Positions 10,281-18,236 of a stretch of DNA of 64,000 bases are shown piece by piece. Both the position numbers and the translations under genes were made by a program. How positions within the stretch are numbered: position 1 is the first letter of the stretch; every line of letters begins with the position of its first letter. The stretch covers positions 1-64,000 of the forward strand of contig NZ_VOBQ01000003.1 in assembly GCF_007833165.1 (NCBI RefSeq), in the 5' to 3' direction. The stretch is from Caenimonas sedimenti. Its GTDB lineage: Bacteria; Pseudomonadota; Gammaproteobacteria; Burkholderiales; Burkholderiaceae_C. The notes under the pieces are model-generated. The model made no database searches. It was not told the DNA's origin and was given only the letters and a program-made list of their open reading frames with translations.

Positions 10281-11270
10281 TCAGGACTCTGCGGTGAAGC
10301 CGATCTGCTTGATCAGGCGGCGCCATTCGTCGGCATCCGAGCGGAGCAGGTCGCCCAGCTTTTGCGGGCTGGACGACTCGACCTCCATGCCGACAGCCGC
10401 CATGCTTTCGATCAGATCCTTTTGCGCGAGTGCGGGCTGCAGGTAGGCAGCGGCGCGGCGCACGACGTCGGGGGACGCCTTGCCGGGCAGGAACACGCCA
10501 TACCATTCCCGCACCGTGATGGGATAGCCCTGCTGGCGATACGTGGGGACATCCGGCACGAACGGGCTGCGGTTCTGGCCGGAGATGGCGAGCAAGCGCA
10601 GGCGGCCGCTCTTCAGGTAGGGCAGGTAGTCGCCGATGGGTGAGGACATGGACGAGATCTGGCCGCCCAGCAGATCCTGGATGCCCGGCGCCGAACCGCG
10701 ATAGGGGACGTGCTTCAGGTCCGAGCCGGTCAGCTTGTTCAGCAGGGCGACGATCAGGTGCGGCATGGAGCCGGCGCCGGGCGAGCCGTAGTTGCCCTTG
10801 CCCGGGTTGTCCTTGGACCAGTTGAGGAAGTCCTTGATGGTCCTGACGCTGGCGGGAACCGCCGGGCCGACGCCGAATGCGTGGTTGAAGTAGCAGGCCA
10901 GCGACACCGGCTGCACGTCTTCCAGCGGCTTGTAGGGCAGGGTCTTGTAGACGAACGGGTAGATCGACAGCATCGACGAAGGCGTCAGCAGCATCGCGCT
11001 GCCGTCAGGCGGGCTGGCGACGAGCGTCGACACGCCGATCTGGCCGCCGGCGCCCGGCTTGTTCTCGACCACCACGTTGTTCGCGTAGTTGCCGCGCAGC
11101 TTGTCGGCAATGCGGCGCGAGATGGCGTCGCTGGTCCCGCCGGGCGGGAAGCCGCAGATGATCTTCGCCAGGTCGAGGCTCTGGCCGAAGGCGGGGAGGT
11201 GCCCGGCGCCAGCTGCCAGGGCGGCGAGCGCGGCGGAACGTTGGGCGAATGCGCGGCGGGTGGTCGACAT
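10281..11270 (-). CDS. Bug/TctC-type periplasmic receptor (tandem paralogue)
   Basis: 329 aa, the same length as the neighbour at 9258-10247, and ends with the same IGFTAES tail, so the pair looks like a tandem duplication that has diverged. Signal peptide MSTTRRAFAQRSAALAALAAG. Core motifs are IICGFPPGGTSDAISRR, VVENKPGAGGQI and LKHVPYRGSAPG. Its place between the SDR and the esterase suggests capture of a hydroxycinnamate or related acid. No permease genes adjoin it. Confidence 0.92.
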   Translation of the reverse strand: MSTTRRAFAQRSAALAALAAGAGHLPAFGQSLDLAKIICGFPPGGTSDAISRRIADKLRGNYANNVVVENKPGAGGQIGVSTLVASPPDGSAMLLTPSSMLSIYPFVYKTLPYKPLEDVQPVSLACYFNHAFGVGPAVPASVRTIKDFLNWSKDNPGKGNYGSPGAGSMPHLIVALLNKLTGSDLKHVPYRGSAPGIQDLLGGQISSMSSPIGDYLPYLKSGRLRLLAISGQNRSPFVPDVPTYRQQGYPITVREWYGVFLPGKASPDVVRRAAAYLQPALAQKDLIESMAAVGMEVESSSPQKLGDLLRSDADEWRRLIKQIGFTAES

Positions 11271-11304
11271 CAGGCGTCTCCTTCGTTGGTGAAATGAAAG
11301 TGGT

Positions 11305-12069
11305 TCAGCGCGGCGCCATGCGCAGCGCGCCGTCGAGGCGGATCACCTCACCATTCAGGTGGGTGTTGGTCACGAAGTGGCAGGCGAGCTGGGCGAACTC
11401 TTCGGGCTTGCCCAGGCGCGACGGGAACGGGATCGAGGCGGCGAGCGATTGCTGCACCGGCTCGGGCAACTGGCGCATCAGCGGGGTGGAGAAGAGCCCC
11501 GGCGCGATCGTGCACACGCGGATGCCGTGCTGCGCGAGGTCGCGCGCCATCGGGAGGGTCATGCCGACCAGCCCGCCCTTGGAGGCGCTGTAAGCCTGCT
11601 GGCCGACTTGTCCATCGAACGCGGCGACCGAGGCGGTGAACAGGATGGCCCCGCGCTCGCCGTCTTCCAGCGGGTCCAGCTTGGCACAGGCCGCCGCGAA
11701 AAGCCGAGTGGCGTTGTAGGTGCCGATCAGGTTGACGTTGATCACCTTCGCGAAATCTTCCAGCGGCGCGGCGTTGCCGTCCTTGCCGACGACGCGTTTG
11801 GCGCCGCCGATGCCGGCGATGTTCATGAGGATGCGGGCCGGGCCGTGGGCGGCAGCCGCTTGCTCCAGCGCTGCCGCGATGCTGTCGGTGTTCGTGATGT
11901 CGCACTTGCATGCGACGCCGTTGATCTGCGCGGCGACCTTCTGCGCGAGTTCAAGGTTCACGTCGAGCACCGCGACCTTGGCGCCCAGTTTCGCGAGTTC
12001 GCGCGCGGTGGCCTCACCGAGACCGGAGGCGCCACCTGTGACCAGCGCGGCTTGTCCCGAGATGTTCAT
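11305..12069 (-). CDS. SDR, 3-hydroxyacyl-CoA dehydrogenase type II-like
   Basis: 254-aa short-chain dehydrogenase: TGGASGLGEATA cofactor loop, acidic VLDVN after beta-2 (NAD preference), NIAGIGGAKR, catalytic Ser in FTASVAAF and YSASK. The insert around GKDGNAAPLEDF and the PLEDGERGAILFTAS stretch are typical of the type II 3-hydroxyacyl-CoA dehydrogenase (HSD10) group. It overlaps the feruloyl-CoA synthase stop by 4 bases. In this operon it should oxidise the 3-hydroxy-3-arylpropionyl-CoA made by the crotonase (CouN-like role, inferred). Confidence 0.88.
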   Translation of the reverse strand: MNISGQAALVTGGASGLGEATARELAKLGAKVAVLDVNLELAQKVAAQINGVACKCDITNTDSIAAALEQAAAAHGPARILMNIAGIGGAKRVVGKDGNAAPLEDFAKVINVNLIGTYNATRLFAAACAKLDPLEDGERGAILFTASVAAFDGQVGQQAYSASKGGLVGMTLPMARDLAQHGIRVCTIAPGLFSTPLMRQLPEPVQQSLAASIPFPSRLGKPEEFAQLACHFVTNTHLNGEVIRLDGALRMAPR

Positions 12070-13907
12070 GCGTTCTGTTCCTTGGGGGTCAGCGTGAAAG
12101 CGAGGCGGCCGTCGTGGAAGTCCTGCACCAGCGCGTCGCGTTCCTTCAGCACGGCGCGCTGATTGATGGAGCCTTTGTCCGTGACTTCGCCCTTGTCGAT
12201 GGAGGGCGGCTGGTGCAGAAGATGCAGTCGGGCCACGCGATTGGCGCTGCCTGTGCCGCTGGCCGCCAGTCCGTCGACCACCTGCTGGAAGTGCGCCTGG
12301 ACTGGCGGGCTTTCGAGCACATCTTTCCAGCTGGCGTCGCCAGGCAGCTTGGCCAGCCGGCGCACTTCCGCCGTGGGAAAGAGAAGCGCACCGACTTCCT
12401 TGCGGTTGATCCCGGTGATGACGGCGTCCTGCACGTACGGCGCGCCGGCGGCGATGATCTTCGCACGCAGCGGCCCCACGCTCACGAAGGTGCCCGTGGC
12501 CAGCTTGAAATCCTCCGCGATCCGGCCGTCGAACTTCAGTCCGAGGTGCGGGTTGTTTTCGTCGATCCAGAGCACGGCGTCGCCGGTGCTGAAGAAACCC
12601 TCGTCATCAAAGCACTCGGCCGTCGCTTCCGGGTTGCGCCAGTAGCCGGGCGTGATGTTCGGGCCCTTGTAGCGGACCTCGGTCTTGCCGTCTGTGGGGA
12701 CGAGCTTCAGTTCCACCCCTGGCGTCGGCAGGCCGAGGTAGCCGGATCTGACATCGGGGTTGGTGATGAAGATCGCGAAGGGCGACGACTCGGTCATTCC
12801 CAACCCGGTGCCCATGACGATGCGTTCGCCGATCTCGGCTTCCTGCACTTCGTGCAGCGTGTCCCATACCGGCTGCGCGAGGGCCGCGCCGGCATAGAAG
12901 AACATGCGGACGCGCGACAGCAGATTCTTGCGCAGCACCTCATCGGCCTTCATGGCGTTGGCGATCGCCTCGAAGCCGGTCGGCACGTTGAAATAGATCG
13001 TGGGCGCGATCTCGCGCAGGTTGCGCAGCGTCTCACCCATCAGCGCGGGCGTGGGCTTGCCGTCGTCGATGTACAGCGTGCCCCCGTTGTAGATGGTCAG
13101 GCCGAAGTTGTGGTTGCCGCCGAAGGTGTGGTTCCATGGCAACCAGTCCACCAGGACGGGCTGCTCCTCGGCCAGCACGGGCATGGACTGCCGCATCTGC
13201 TGCTGGTTGGCGCACCACATGCCGTGGGTATTCACCACGGCCTTGGGAAGTTTGGTGGAGCCGGAGGTGAAGAGGAACTTGGTGATGGTGTCCGGGCCGG
13301 TGGCCGCCATCGCGGCATCGACTGCCGGCGTCGGGTCGGCCGTGGGCGGCGAGCCATAGATGACTTCGGTGTCCTTGCCCACCGTGGCCGCGACGGCTTT
13401 GCCGTAGCGTTTCTCGTCGCTGGCGAAGACCAGTCCAGGCGTGAGCGTGGCCAGGACGTGGCGCAGCTTCTCGTAGTCCTGGCTGACGGTGGAATAGGCC
13501 GGTGAGACCGGGCAGTATGGAACACCCGCGATCAGGCAGCCCAGCACCAGCAATGCGTGCTCGAGATCGTTCTCGCTGAGGATCGCCACGGGCCGCTCGG
13601 CGGAGAGCCCGCGGTCGAGCATGGCCTGGGCGATGCGGCGCCCGGTGGCCACCGCTTCACGGTAGGTGACATGGCGCCAGTCGCCGGCCTGGCCGCTGGC
13701 ATCGCGCTGCCTGCGTGCCATGAAAGTGCGGTCCGGCTGGGCGTCGGCCCAATGCAGCAGGCGGTCCGTGATGCGCTTGGCGTAGGGTTGCAATTCCTGC
13801 TCGGCGCGCAGGTAGCGCACGCCGCCGGGCGCATCGTGGAGCACGGCCCGCGTCACCCCGAACTTCAGGGGGCGGTAACGCACGGCGGACGAAATCTCGG
13901 CACCCAT
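12066..13907 (-). CDS. feruloyl-CoA synthase (hydroxycinnamate-CoA ligase)
   Basis: 613-aa ANL-superfamily enzyme that activates ferulate or related hydroxycinnamates with ATP and CoA. It contains the phosphate loop FTSGSTKLPK (about 213-222), the feruloyl-CoA-synthase stretch DWLPWNHTFGGNHNFG, GTGLGMTESSPF, and the hinge region FDGRIAEDFKLATGTFVSV. The C-terminus (SIDKGEVTDKGSINQRAVL) matches the feruloyl-CoA synthase group rather than fatty acyl-CoA synthetases. It starts 4 bases after the crotonase stop. Confidence 0.92.
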   Translation of the reverse strand: MGAEISSAVRYRPLKFGVTRAVLHDAPGGVRYLRAEQELQPYAKRITDRLLHWADAQPDRTFMARRQRDASGQAGDWRHVTYREAVATGRRIAQAMLDRGLSAERPVAILSENDLEHALLVLGCLIAGVPYCPVSPAYSTVSQDYEKLRHVLATLTPGLVFASDEKRYGKAVAATVGKDTEVIYGSPPTADPTPAVDAAMAATGPDTITKFLFTSGSTKLPKAVVNTHGMWCANQQQMRQSMPVLAEEQPVLVDWLPWNHTFGGNHNFGLTIYNGGTLYIDDGKPTPALMGETLRNLREIAPTIYFNVPTGFEAIANAMKADEVLRKNLLSRVRMFFYAGAALAQPVWDTLHEVQEAEIGERIVMGTGLGMTESSPFAIFITNPDVRSGYLGLPTPGVELKLVPTDGKTEVRYKGPNITPGYWRNPEATAECFDDEGFFSTGDAVLWIDENNPHLGLKFDGRIAEDFKLATGTFVSVGPLRAKIIAAGAPYVQDAVITGINRKEVGALLFPTAEVRRLAKLPGDASWKDVLESPPVQAHFQQVVDGLAASGTGSANRVARLHLLHQPPSIDKGEVTDKGSINQRAVLKERDALVQDFHDGRLAFTLTPKEQNA

Positions 13908-13911
13908 GCGA

Positions 13912-14682
13912 TCAGCCCTTCTGGACCTTGTTGGCCTTGCCGTCGAGGAAAGCGCGGACGCGTTCCTTGGCTTCCGGTGCGCTCTGGGCGATGGCGGCCA
14001 TCAGCGCTTCAGTCAGGAAGCCCTGGTCGGCCGGCTGCTCCGCGATGCGGGGCAACGCATGCATGAGCGCGTAGTTGGTCAGCGGCGCGTTCTGCGCCAC
14101 GCGTTCGGCGAGTTCGATGGCCTTGGTCGTGGCCTGGCCTGGAGGAACCAGGTATTGCGCGAAGCCAGCCTTCTCGCCGTCGGCGGCGTTGTAGACCCGG
14201 CCGGTCAGCATCATGTCCGTCATCCGCGCCGTGCCGATCAACCGGGGGATGCGCACCGCGCCGCCACCGCCGACGAAGATGCCGCGCGAGCCTTCGGGCA
14301 AGGCATAGAACGCCGTCTCGTCCGCCACGCGGATATGGCAGCACGCCGCCAGTTCGAGGCCGCCGCCGACCACCGCACCATGCAAGGCGGCGATCACGGG
14401 CACCGGGCCGTACTGCACTTCCTCCAGCGCGGCATGCCACATGCGAGAGTGCAGCATGCCGGCACCGGCATCGCGATCTTTCAGTTCCGAGAGGTCCAGC
14501 CCGGCACAGAAATGGTCCCCTTCGCCGTCGAGCACCGCCGCGCGAACACCATCGGGCAGGGACTGGAACGCATCCCGGATCTCGAGCACCAGGCTGTCGC
14601 TCAGCGCGTTACGCTTGGCGGGCCGGCTGAGGCGGATGATGGCGATGGGGCCGCGGATCTCGATGAGCAGGTCTTGGGTCAT
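13912..14682 (-). CDS. enoyl-CoA hydratase/crotonase, probable hydroxycinnamoyl-CoA hydratase
   Basis: 256-aa crotonase. Oxyanion-hole segments are DHFCAGLDLSEL and HGAVVGGGLELA. Both catalytic glutamate positions are kept (E in GGLELA and E in LPEGSRGIF). It is not a close match to the retro-aldol hydroxycinnamoyl-CoA hydratase-lyase I know, and an SDR dehydrogenase follows. I therefore favour hydration in a beta-oxidation-like route (CouM/PhdE role). I chose ATG 14682 (MTQDLLIEI); the open frame continues to 14727 through the AT-rich operator and is unlikely to be translated. Confidence 0.85.
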   Translation of the reverse strand: MTQDLLIEIRGPIAIIRLSRPAKRNALSDSLVLEIRDAFQSLPDGVRAAVLDGEGDHFCAGLDLSELKDRDAGAGMLHSRMWHAALEEVQYGPVPVIAALHGAVVGGGLELAACCHIRVADETAFYALPEGSRGIFVGGGGAVRIPRLIGTARMTDMMLTGRVYNAADGEKAGFAQYLVPPGQATTKAIELAERVAQNAPLTNYALMHALPRIAEQPADQGFLTEALMAAIAQSAPEAKERVRAFLDGKANKVQKG

Positions 14683-14703
14683 GTGGATTTGCGAAGTGGG
14701 CTG

Positions 14704-14724
14704 ATTATTGTTATAAATAATAAC
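14704..14724. promoter_or_regulatory. AT-rich inverted repeat, candidate MarR operator in divergent ferulate promoter
   Basis: ATTATT-GTTATA-AATAAT (14704-14721) overlaps GTTAT-AAATA-ATAAC (14710-14724). It lies in the 89-base gap between the divergent crotonase (start 14682) and amidohydrolase (start 14772). The stretch is strikingly AT-rich for this genome. MarR proteins favour such short AT-rich palindromes, so it probably lets the operon's MarR control both directions. Confidence 0.55.
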
Positions 14725-14771
14725 CAATTCAAGACGGGATCCCTAGGGGTTTCCCTGATCCAGGAGACAAC

Positions 14772-15647
14772 ATGGACCACGCCAACCTGATTGCCATCGA
14801 CGTCCACACCCATGCCGAAGTGAGTTGCTGGAACCCGTTCGACAATTACGGCGAGGAGTACGACCGCGCCGCCGACAAGTACTTCCGCAACAGCCGCCGC
14901 CCGACGATCGCGGAAACGATTGCTTACTACCGGGAACGCAAGATCGGCCTCGTGATGTTCACGGTCGACAGCGAGTCCAAGCTCGGCCGGCGCCGGATCC
15001 CGAACGAAGAGATCGCCCTGGCGGCGCGCGAGAACAGCGACATGATGATGTGCTTCGCGAGCATCGACCCGCACAAGGGCAAGATGGGCGCCCGCGAAGC
15101 CGAGCGGCTGATCAAGGAGGAGGGCGTGCGGGGCTTCAAGTTCCACCCCACCGTGCAGGGCTACCACCCCTACGACAAGATGGCCTGGCCGATCTACGAG
15201 GTGATCAACGCGCACAAGATGCCGGCGATCTTCCACACCGGCCACAGCGGGATCGGCTCCGGCATGCGGTGCGGCGGCGGCCTGCGGCTCGAGTACAGCA
15301 ACCCGATGCACCTGGACGACGTCGCCATCGACTTCCCCGACATGCAGATCGTCATGGCGCACCCGAGCTTCCCCTGGCAAGACGAAGCGCTTTCGGTGGC
15401 CACGCACAAGCCCAACGTGTGGATCGACCTCTCCGGCTGGAGCCCGAAGTACTTTCCCAAGCAGCTCGTGCAGTACGCGAACACGCTGCTGAAGGACCGC
15501 GTCCTGTTCGGCAGCGACTACCCGCTGATCACGCCGGAGCGCTGGATGAAGGACTTCGAGGACGCGGGATTCAAGCCCGACGTGATGCCCGGCATCCTGA
15601 AGGGAAACGCCATCCGCCTGCTGGGGCTGGACAAGGCCGCCGCGTGA
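14772..15647 (+). CDS. amidohydrolase-family metal hydrolase (CouO/PhdC-like candidate)
   Basis: 291-aa amidohydrolase-2 TIM barrel. Metal or catalytic residues are visible in DVHTHAE (H12, H14), FKFHPTVQ, FHTGHSG, MAHPSFPW and FGSDYPLI. AGGAG precedes the ATG. Related enzymes are decarboxylases and hydrolases. Its position beside feruloyl-CoA synthase, crotonase, SDR and MarR genes matches CouO/PhdC, which cleave aryl-beta-ketoacyl-CoA to aryl acid plus acetyl-CoA. The family assignment is firm; the substrate is inferred from context. Its stop overlaps the next gene's GTG start (GTGA). Confidence 0.85.
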   Translation: MDHANLIAIDVHTHAEVSCWNPFDNYGEEYDRAADKYFRNSRRPTIAETIAYYRERKIGLVMFTVDSESKLGRRRIPNEEIALAARENSDMMMCFASIDPHKGKMGAREAERLIKEEGVRGFKFHPTVQGYHPYDKMAWPIYEVINAHKMPAIFHTGHSGIGSGMRCGGGLRLEYSNPMHLDDVAIDFPDMQIVMAHPSFPWQDEALSVATHKPNVWIDLSGWSPKYFPKQLVQYANTLLKDRVLFGSDYPLITPERWMKDFEDAGFKPDVMPGILKGNAIRLLGLDKAAA

Positions 15648-17482
15648 CCACGGGGTTCTTTCGGGACCTCTCGGGGATCGAGGCTCTCGAATCCACGCCC
15701 TACGAAAAAGCAATACCTGCGCGCACGACCTACGGCCTGATCGCTCGGGCCGCGGGCTTGCATCCGGACCGCACGGCATTCGCCTACCTGCGCGACGGCA
15801 CGCTCGACACCCCCATCGAGCGCGTGAGCTATGCGCAGTTGCTGGCGAACATCCACCGTGCCGCCAACCTGTTCCGCTCGCTCGGCGTCGGGCCGGACGA
15901 TGCCGTCGCGATCCTTGGCCCGAATGTGCCCAGCACCCAGTACGCTTTGTGGGGCGCACAGATCGCGGGACGAGCATGCCCGATCAATTTCATGCTGCAG
16001 CCGGACCATGTGGCGGCGCTCCTGGAGGCCAGCGGTGCCAAGGTGGTCGTCGCGCTGGGTCCGCATCCGGCCCTGGACGTCTGGTCGGCCGTCCAGCGTG
16101 TCCCCGGAATCGCCCGACGCCAGGTCCTCGGGTTGCACCCGGACGACGATGCGCCCGGTTCGTTCGAGGACGCCCTTCACGCGCAATCCCCCGACCTGCA
16201 ATTCGATCCCCCGTCGGATCCTGACCGTGTCGCGGCGCTGTTCCACACTGGCGGCACGACCGGTGCGCCCAAGCTGGTGCGGCACAGCCACGGCAACGAG
16301 GCGCACACCGCCTGGTTCGCGCACCAGTTCTACGGCTTCGACCAGCACACGGTCGAGATCAACGGCTTTCCGCTGTTCCATGTGGCCGGCGCTTTCGTTT
16401 ATGGCCTGGCGCTGCTGGCCATCGGCGCCACGCAACTGCTTCCCACGGTCACGGGCATGCGCAACACCGACTTCCTGCGCAACTACTGGAAGTTCTGCGA
16501 ACGCGAAGACGTCACAGCCCTGGCCTGTGTACCGACCATCCTCGCGAACCTCTGCAACACTGAAGTGGACGCTGACGTCTCGGGCGTGCGGGTGGCCTAC
16601 ACCGGCGGCTCGCCGTTGCCAACCGAACTGGCGGCACGCTTCGAGCAGCACACCGGGATCGCGGTGCGCAACATCCTGGGCATGACCGAATGCGCGGGGC
16701 TGGTGTCCATCGAGCCCGCCGCGGCGCCACGCGTGCCCGGCTCGGCCGGATTGCGCCTCCCCTACAGCCAGGTACGCATCGTCCCGTGGCGCGACGGCAG
16801 CATTCTCCTGGACGAAACGTGCCACCCCGGAGAGACTGGCGTGCTGGCGCTGCGCGGTCCGCATGTGAGCGCGGGTTACACCGACGAAGCGCGCAACGCG
16901 GGCATGTTCGAGGCCGGCTGGCTCATCTCCGGCGACCTCGGCCACGTCGATGCACAGGGCTATCTGCATGTCACCGGTCGTGCCAAGGACGTGATCATCC
17001 GCGGTTCCCACAACATCGATCCCGGCCTGGTCGAGGACGCCTTTCTCGCCCATCCCGCCGTCGCCATGTGCGCGGTGGTCGGCGAGCCCGATGCGCACGC
17101 GGGCGAGGTTCCGGTTGCCTTCGTGACGCTGAGGCCCGGCGCGACGTGTGATGCCCAGACCTTGCTGGCCGAAGTCGGGCCTCATGTCTACGAGCGGCCC
17201 GCGACGCCAAAGCGGGTCACCTTGATCGACGCGATGCCGGTCACGGCCGTCGGCAAGGTCTACAAACCCGCCCTGCGTCTGCGCGCGATCGAAGTGAAAT
17301 TGCAGGAAGTGATGGCTGACGCTGCCCGACCCGCAGCCGTGTCAGTCAACGCGCAAGAACGAGGCTCGGCCGTCGTCGTGGTGGTGAGTATCGGCGCGCC
17401 CACCGATCCCGCGCTGGAGCGCAAGCTGCGCGACGCCCTGGCGGCCATGGCCGTGACTGTCGAATTCGTCTTCGAGCGCTGA
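15644..17482 (+). CDS. AMP-dependent acyl-CoA synthetase
   Basis: 612-aa ANL-superfamily enzyme that adenylates a carboxylic acid and makes its CoA thioester. P-loop FHTGGTTGAPKL, GMTECAG adenine motif, YLHVTGRAKDVIIRGSHNI hinge, and catalytic Lys in TAVGKVYKPALR. I used the GTG at 15644, which overlaps the amidohydrolase stop and gives a normal N-terminus. The tail after VGKVYKP (about 65 residues) is longer than usual. The substrate is unknown; its company suggests an aromatic or side-chain acid. It ends exactly where the convergent isomerase gene begins. Confidence 0.87.
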   Translation: MTTGFFRDLSGIEALESTPYEKAIPARTTYGLIARAAGLHPDRTAFAYLRDGTLDTPIERVSYAQLLANIHRAANLFRSLGVGPDDAVAILGPNVPSTQYALWGAQIAGRACPINFMLQPDHVAALLEASGAKVVVALGPHPALDVWSAVQRVPGIARRQVLGLHPDDDAPGSFEDALHAQSPDLQFDPPSDPDRVAALFHTGGTTGAPKLVRHSHGNEAHTAWFAHQFYGFDQHTVEINGFPLFHVAGAFVYGLALLAIGATQLLPTVTGMRNTDFLRNYWKFCEREDVTALACVPTILANLCNTEVDADVSGVRVAYTGGSPLPTELAARFEQHTGIAVRNILGMTECAGLVSIEPAAAPRVPGSAGLRLPYSQVRIVPWRDGSILLDETCHPGETGVLALRGPHVSAGYTDEARNAGMFEAGWLISGDLGHVDAQGYLHVTGRAKDVIIRGSHNIDPGLVEDAFLAHPAVAMCAVVGEPDAHAGEVPVAFVTLRPGATCDAQTLLAEVGPHVYERPATPKRVTLIDAMPVTAVGKVYKPALRLRAIEVKLQEVMADAARPAAVSVNAQERGSAVVVVVSIGAPTDPALERKLRDALAAMAVTVEFVFER

Positions 17483-18091
17483 CTACCAGCCGCCCCGCAC
17501 CAGCCACTCCTCGACTTCAGGCAGGCGATCCTGGCCCCAGAACGGCTCACCGTCCACCACGATGGTCGGTGAGCCGAAGACGCCGGCCTGGAGGGACGCT
17601 GCGACCGCCTCGCGCAGCCAGCCCCGGGCTTCGTCGCTCTCGATTCCCGCGCGCAGTGCTTGCGCATCGATGCCCGCCGGCAGCCTGATCGCCGCGACGG
17701 CCTGGGCGCTGGAAAGATCCAGGCCCTGCATCCAGCAGGCGTCATAGACGGCGGCGGCGAAAGCAGCCTCCTGTCCGGGGTGGTGATGCTTGACCCAGTA
17801 GAAGGCCCGCGCCGCCGGCAGCGGGTCCATCACCGGCTGGTCGAACCCGCGCCTGGGCTGGAGTCCGCGCTTGCGCAAGGCGCGCGCCAGATCGCGGCGG
17901 GCGTAGTCGCCCTTCAACGGCGTGTCGAGCAGGGGTTTCAGGCCCATCACCTTCAGCACGGACACCCCGAGCAACATCGAATGCCACTCCACGGTGCGGC
18001 CGTGCCGTCCGGCGAGCGCATCGACCTCCAGCGACGCCAGCCATCCGTACGGCGAGATGAAATCGAAATAGAAGTGCAGGGGTGCGGCCAT
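17483..18091 (-). CDS. 2-hydroxychromene-2-carboxylate isomerase-like (DsbA-fold, GST kappa type)
   Basis: 202-aa thioredoxin-fold protein of the HCCA isomerase/GST-kappa group: FYFDFISPYGWLAS near the N-terminus (the usual FDFxSPY motif with the catalytic Ser) and GVFGSPTIVVDGEPFWGQDRL near the C-terminus. HCCA isomerases act with glutathione in polyaromatic breakdown, but many members are of unknown substrate. I chose ATG 18091; ATG 18103 would add MLGW. It is convergent with the acyl-CoA synthetase with no gap. Confidence 0.85.
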   Translation of the reverse strand: MAAPLHFYFDFISPYGWLASLEVDALAGRHGRTVEWHSMLLGVSVLKVMGLKPLLDTPLKGDYARRDLARALRKRGLQPRRGFDQPVMDPLPAARAFYWVKHHHPGQEAAFAAAVYDACWMQGLDLSSAQAVAAIRLPAGIDAQALRAGIESDEARGWLREAVAASLQAGVFGSPTIVVDGEPFWGQDRLPEVEEWLVRGGW

Positions 18092-18154
18092 CCACCCAAG
18101 CATACGGCGCCAGGCCGGTTGTATCTATCGGCGCCCGTACAAGGAGATGACTTC

Positions 18155-18164
18155 GCGTTAACGC
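18155..18164. promoter_or_regulatory. perfect 10-bp palindrome upstream of TRAP promoter
   Basis: GCGTTAACGC is self-complementary and ends 2 bases before the -35 hexamer of the TRAP promoter. That position suits an activator or repressor site. No regulator gene adjoins it. Confidence 0.35.
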
Positions 18165-18166
18165 CT

Positions 18167-18195
18167 ATGACATGCCCCGAGGATGCCCCTATATT
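18167..18195 (+). promoter_or_regulatory. sigma-70 promoter of TRAP operon
   Basis: ATGACA (18167-18172) and TATATT (18190-18195) each match 5 of 6 consensus bases and are separated by 17 bases. The TRAP receptor ATG lies 41 bases beyond, preceded by CAGGAGA. Confidence 0.65.
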
Positions 18196-18236
18196 GCTTT
18201 TCGGCGTAGCTTGGCCAATCCAGCAGGAGACAAGAC

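Noticed and set aside
14683..14727. crotonase extension through the AT-rich repeat
   Set aside because: The added residues (MVIIYNNNQPTS) are translated operator sequence; the family start is MTQDLLIEI.
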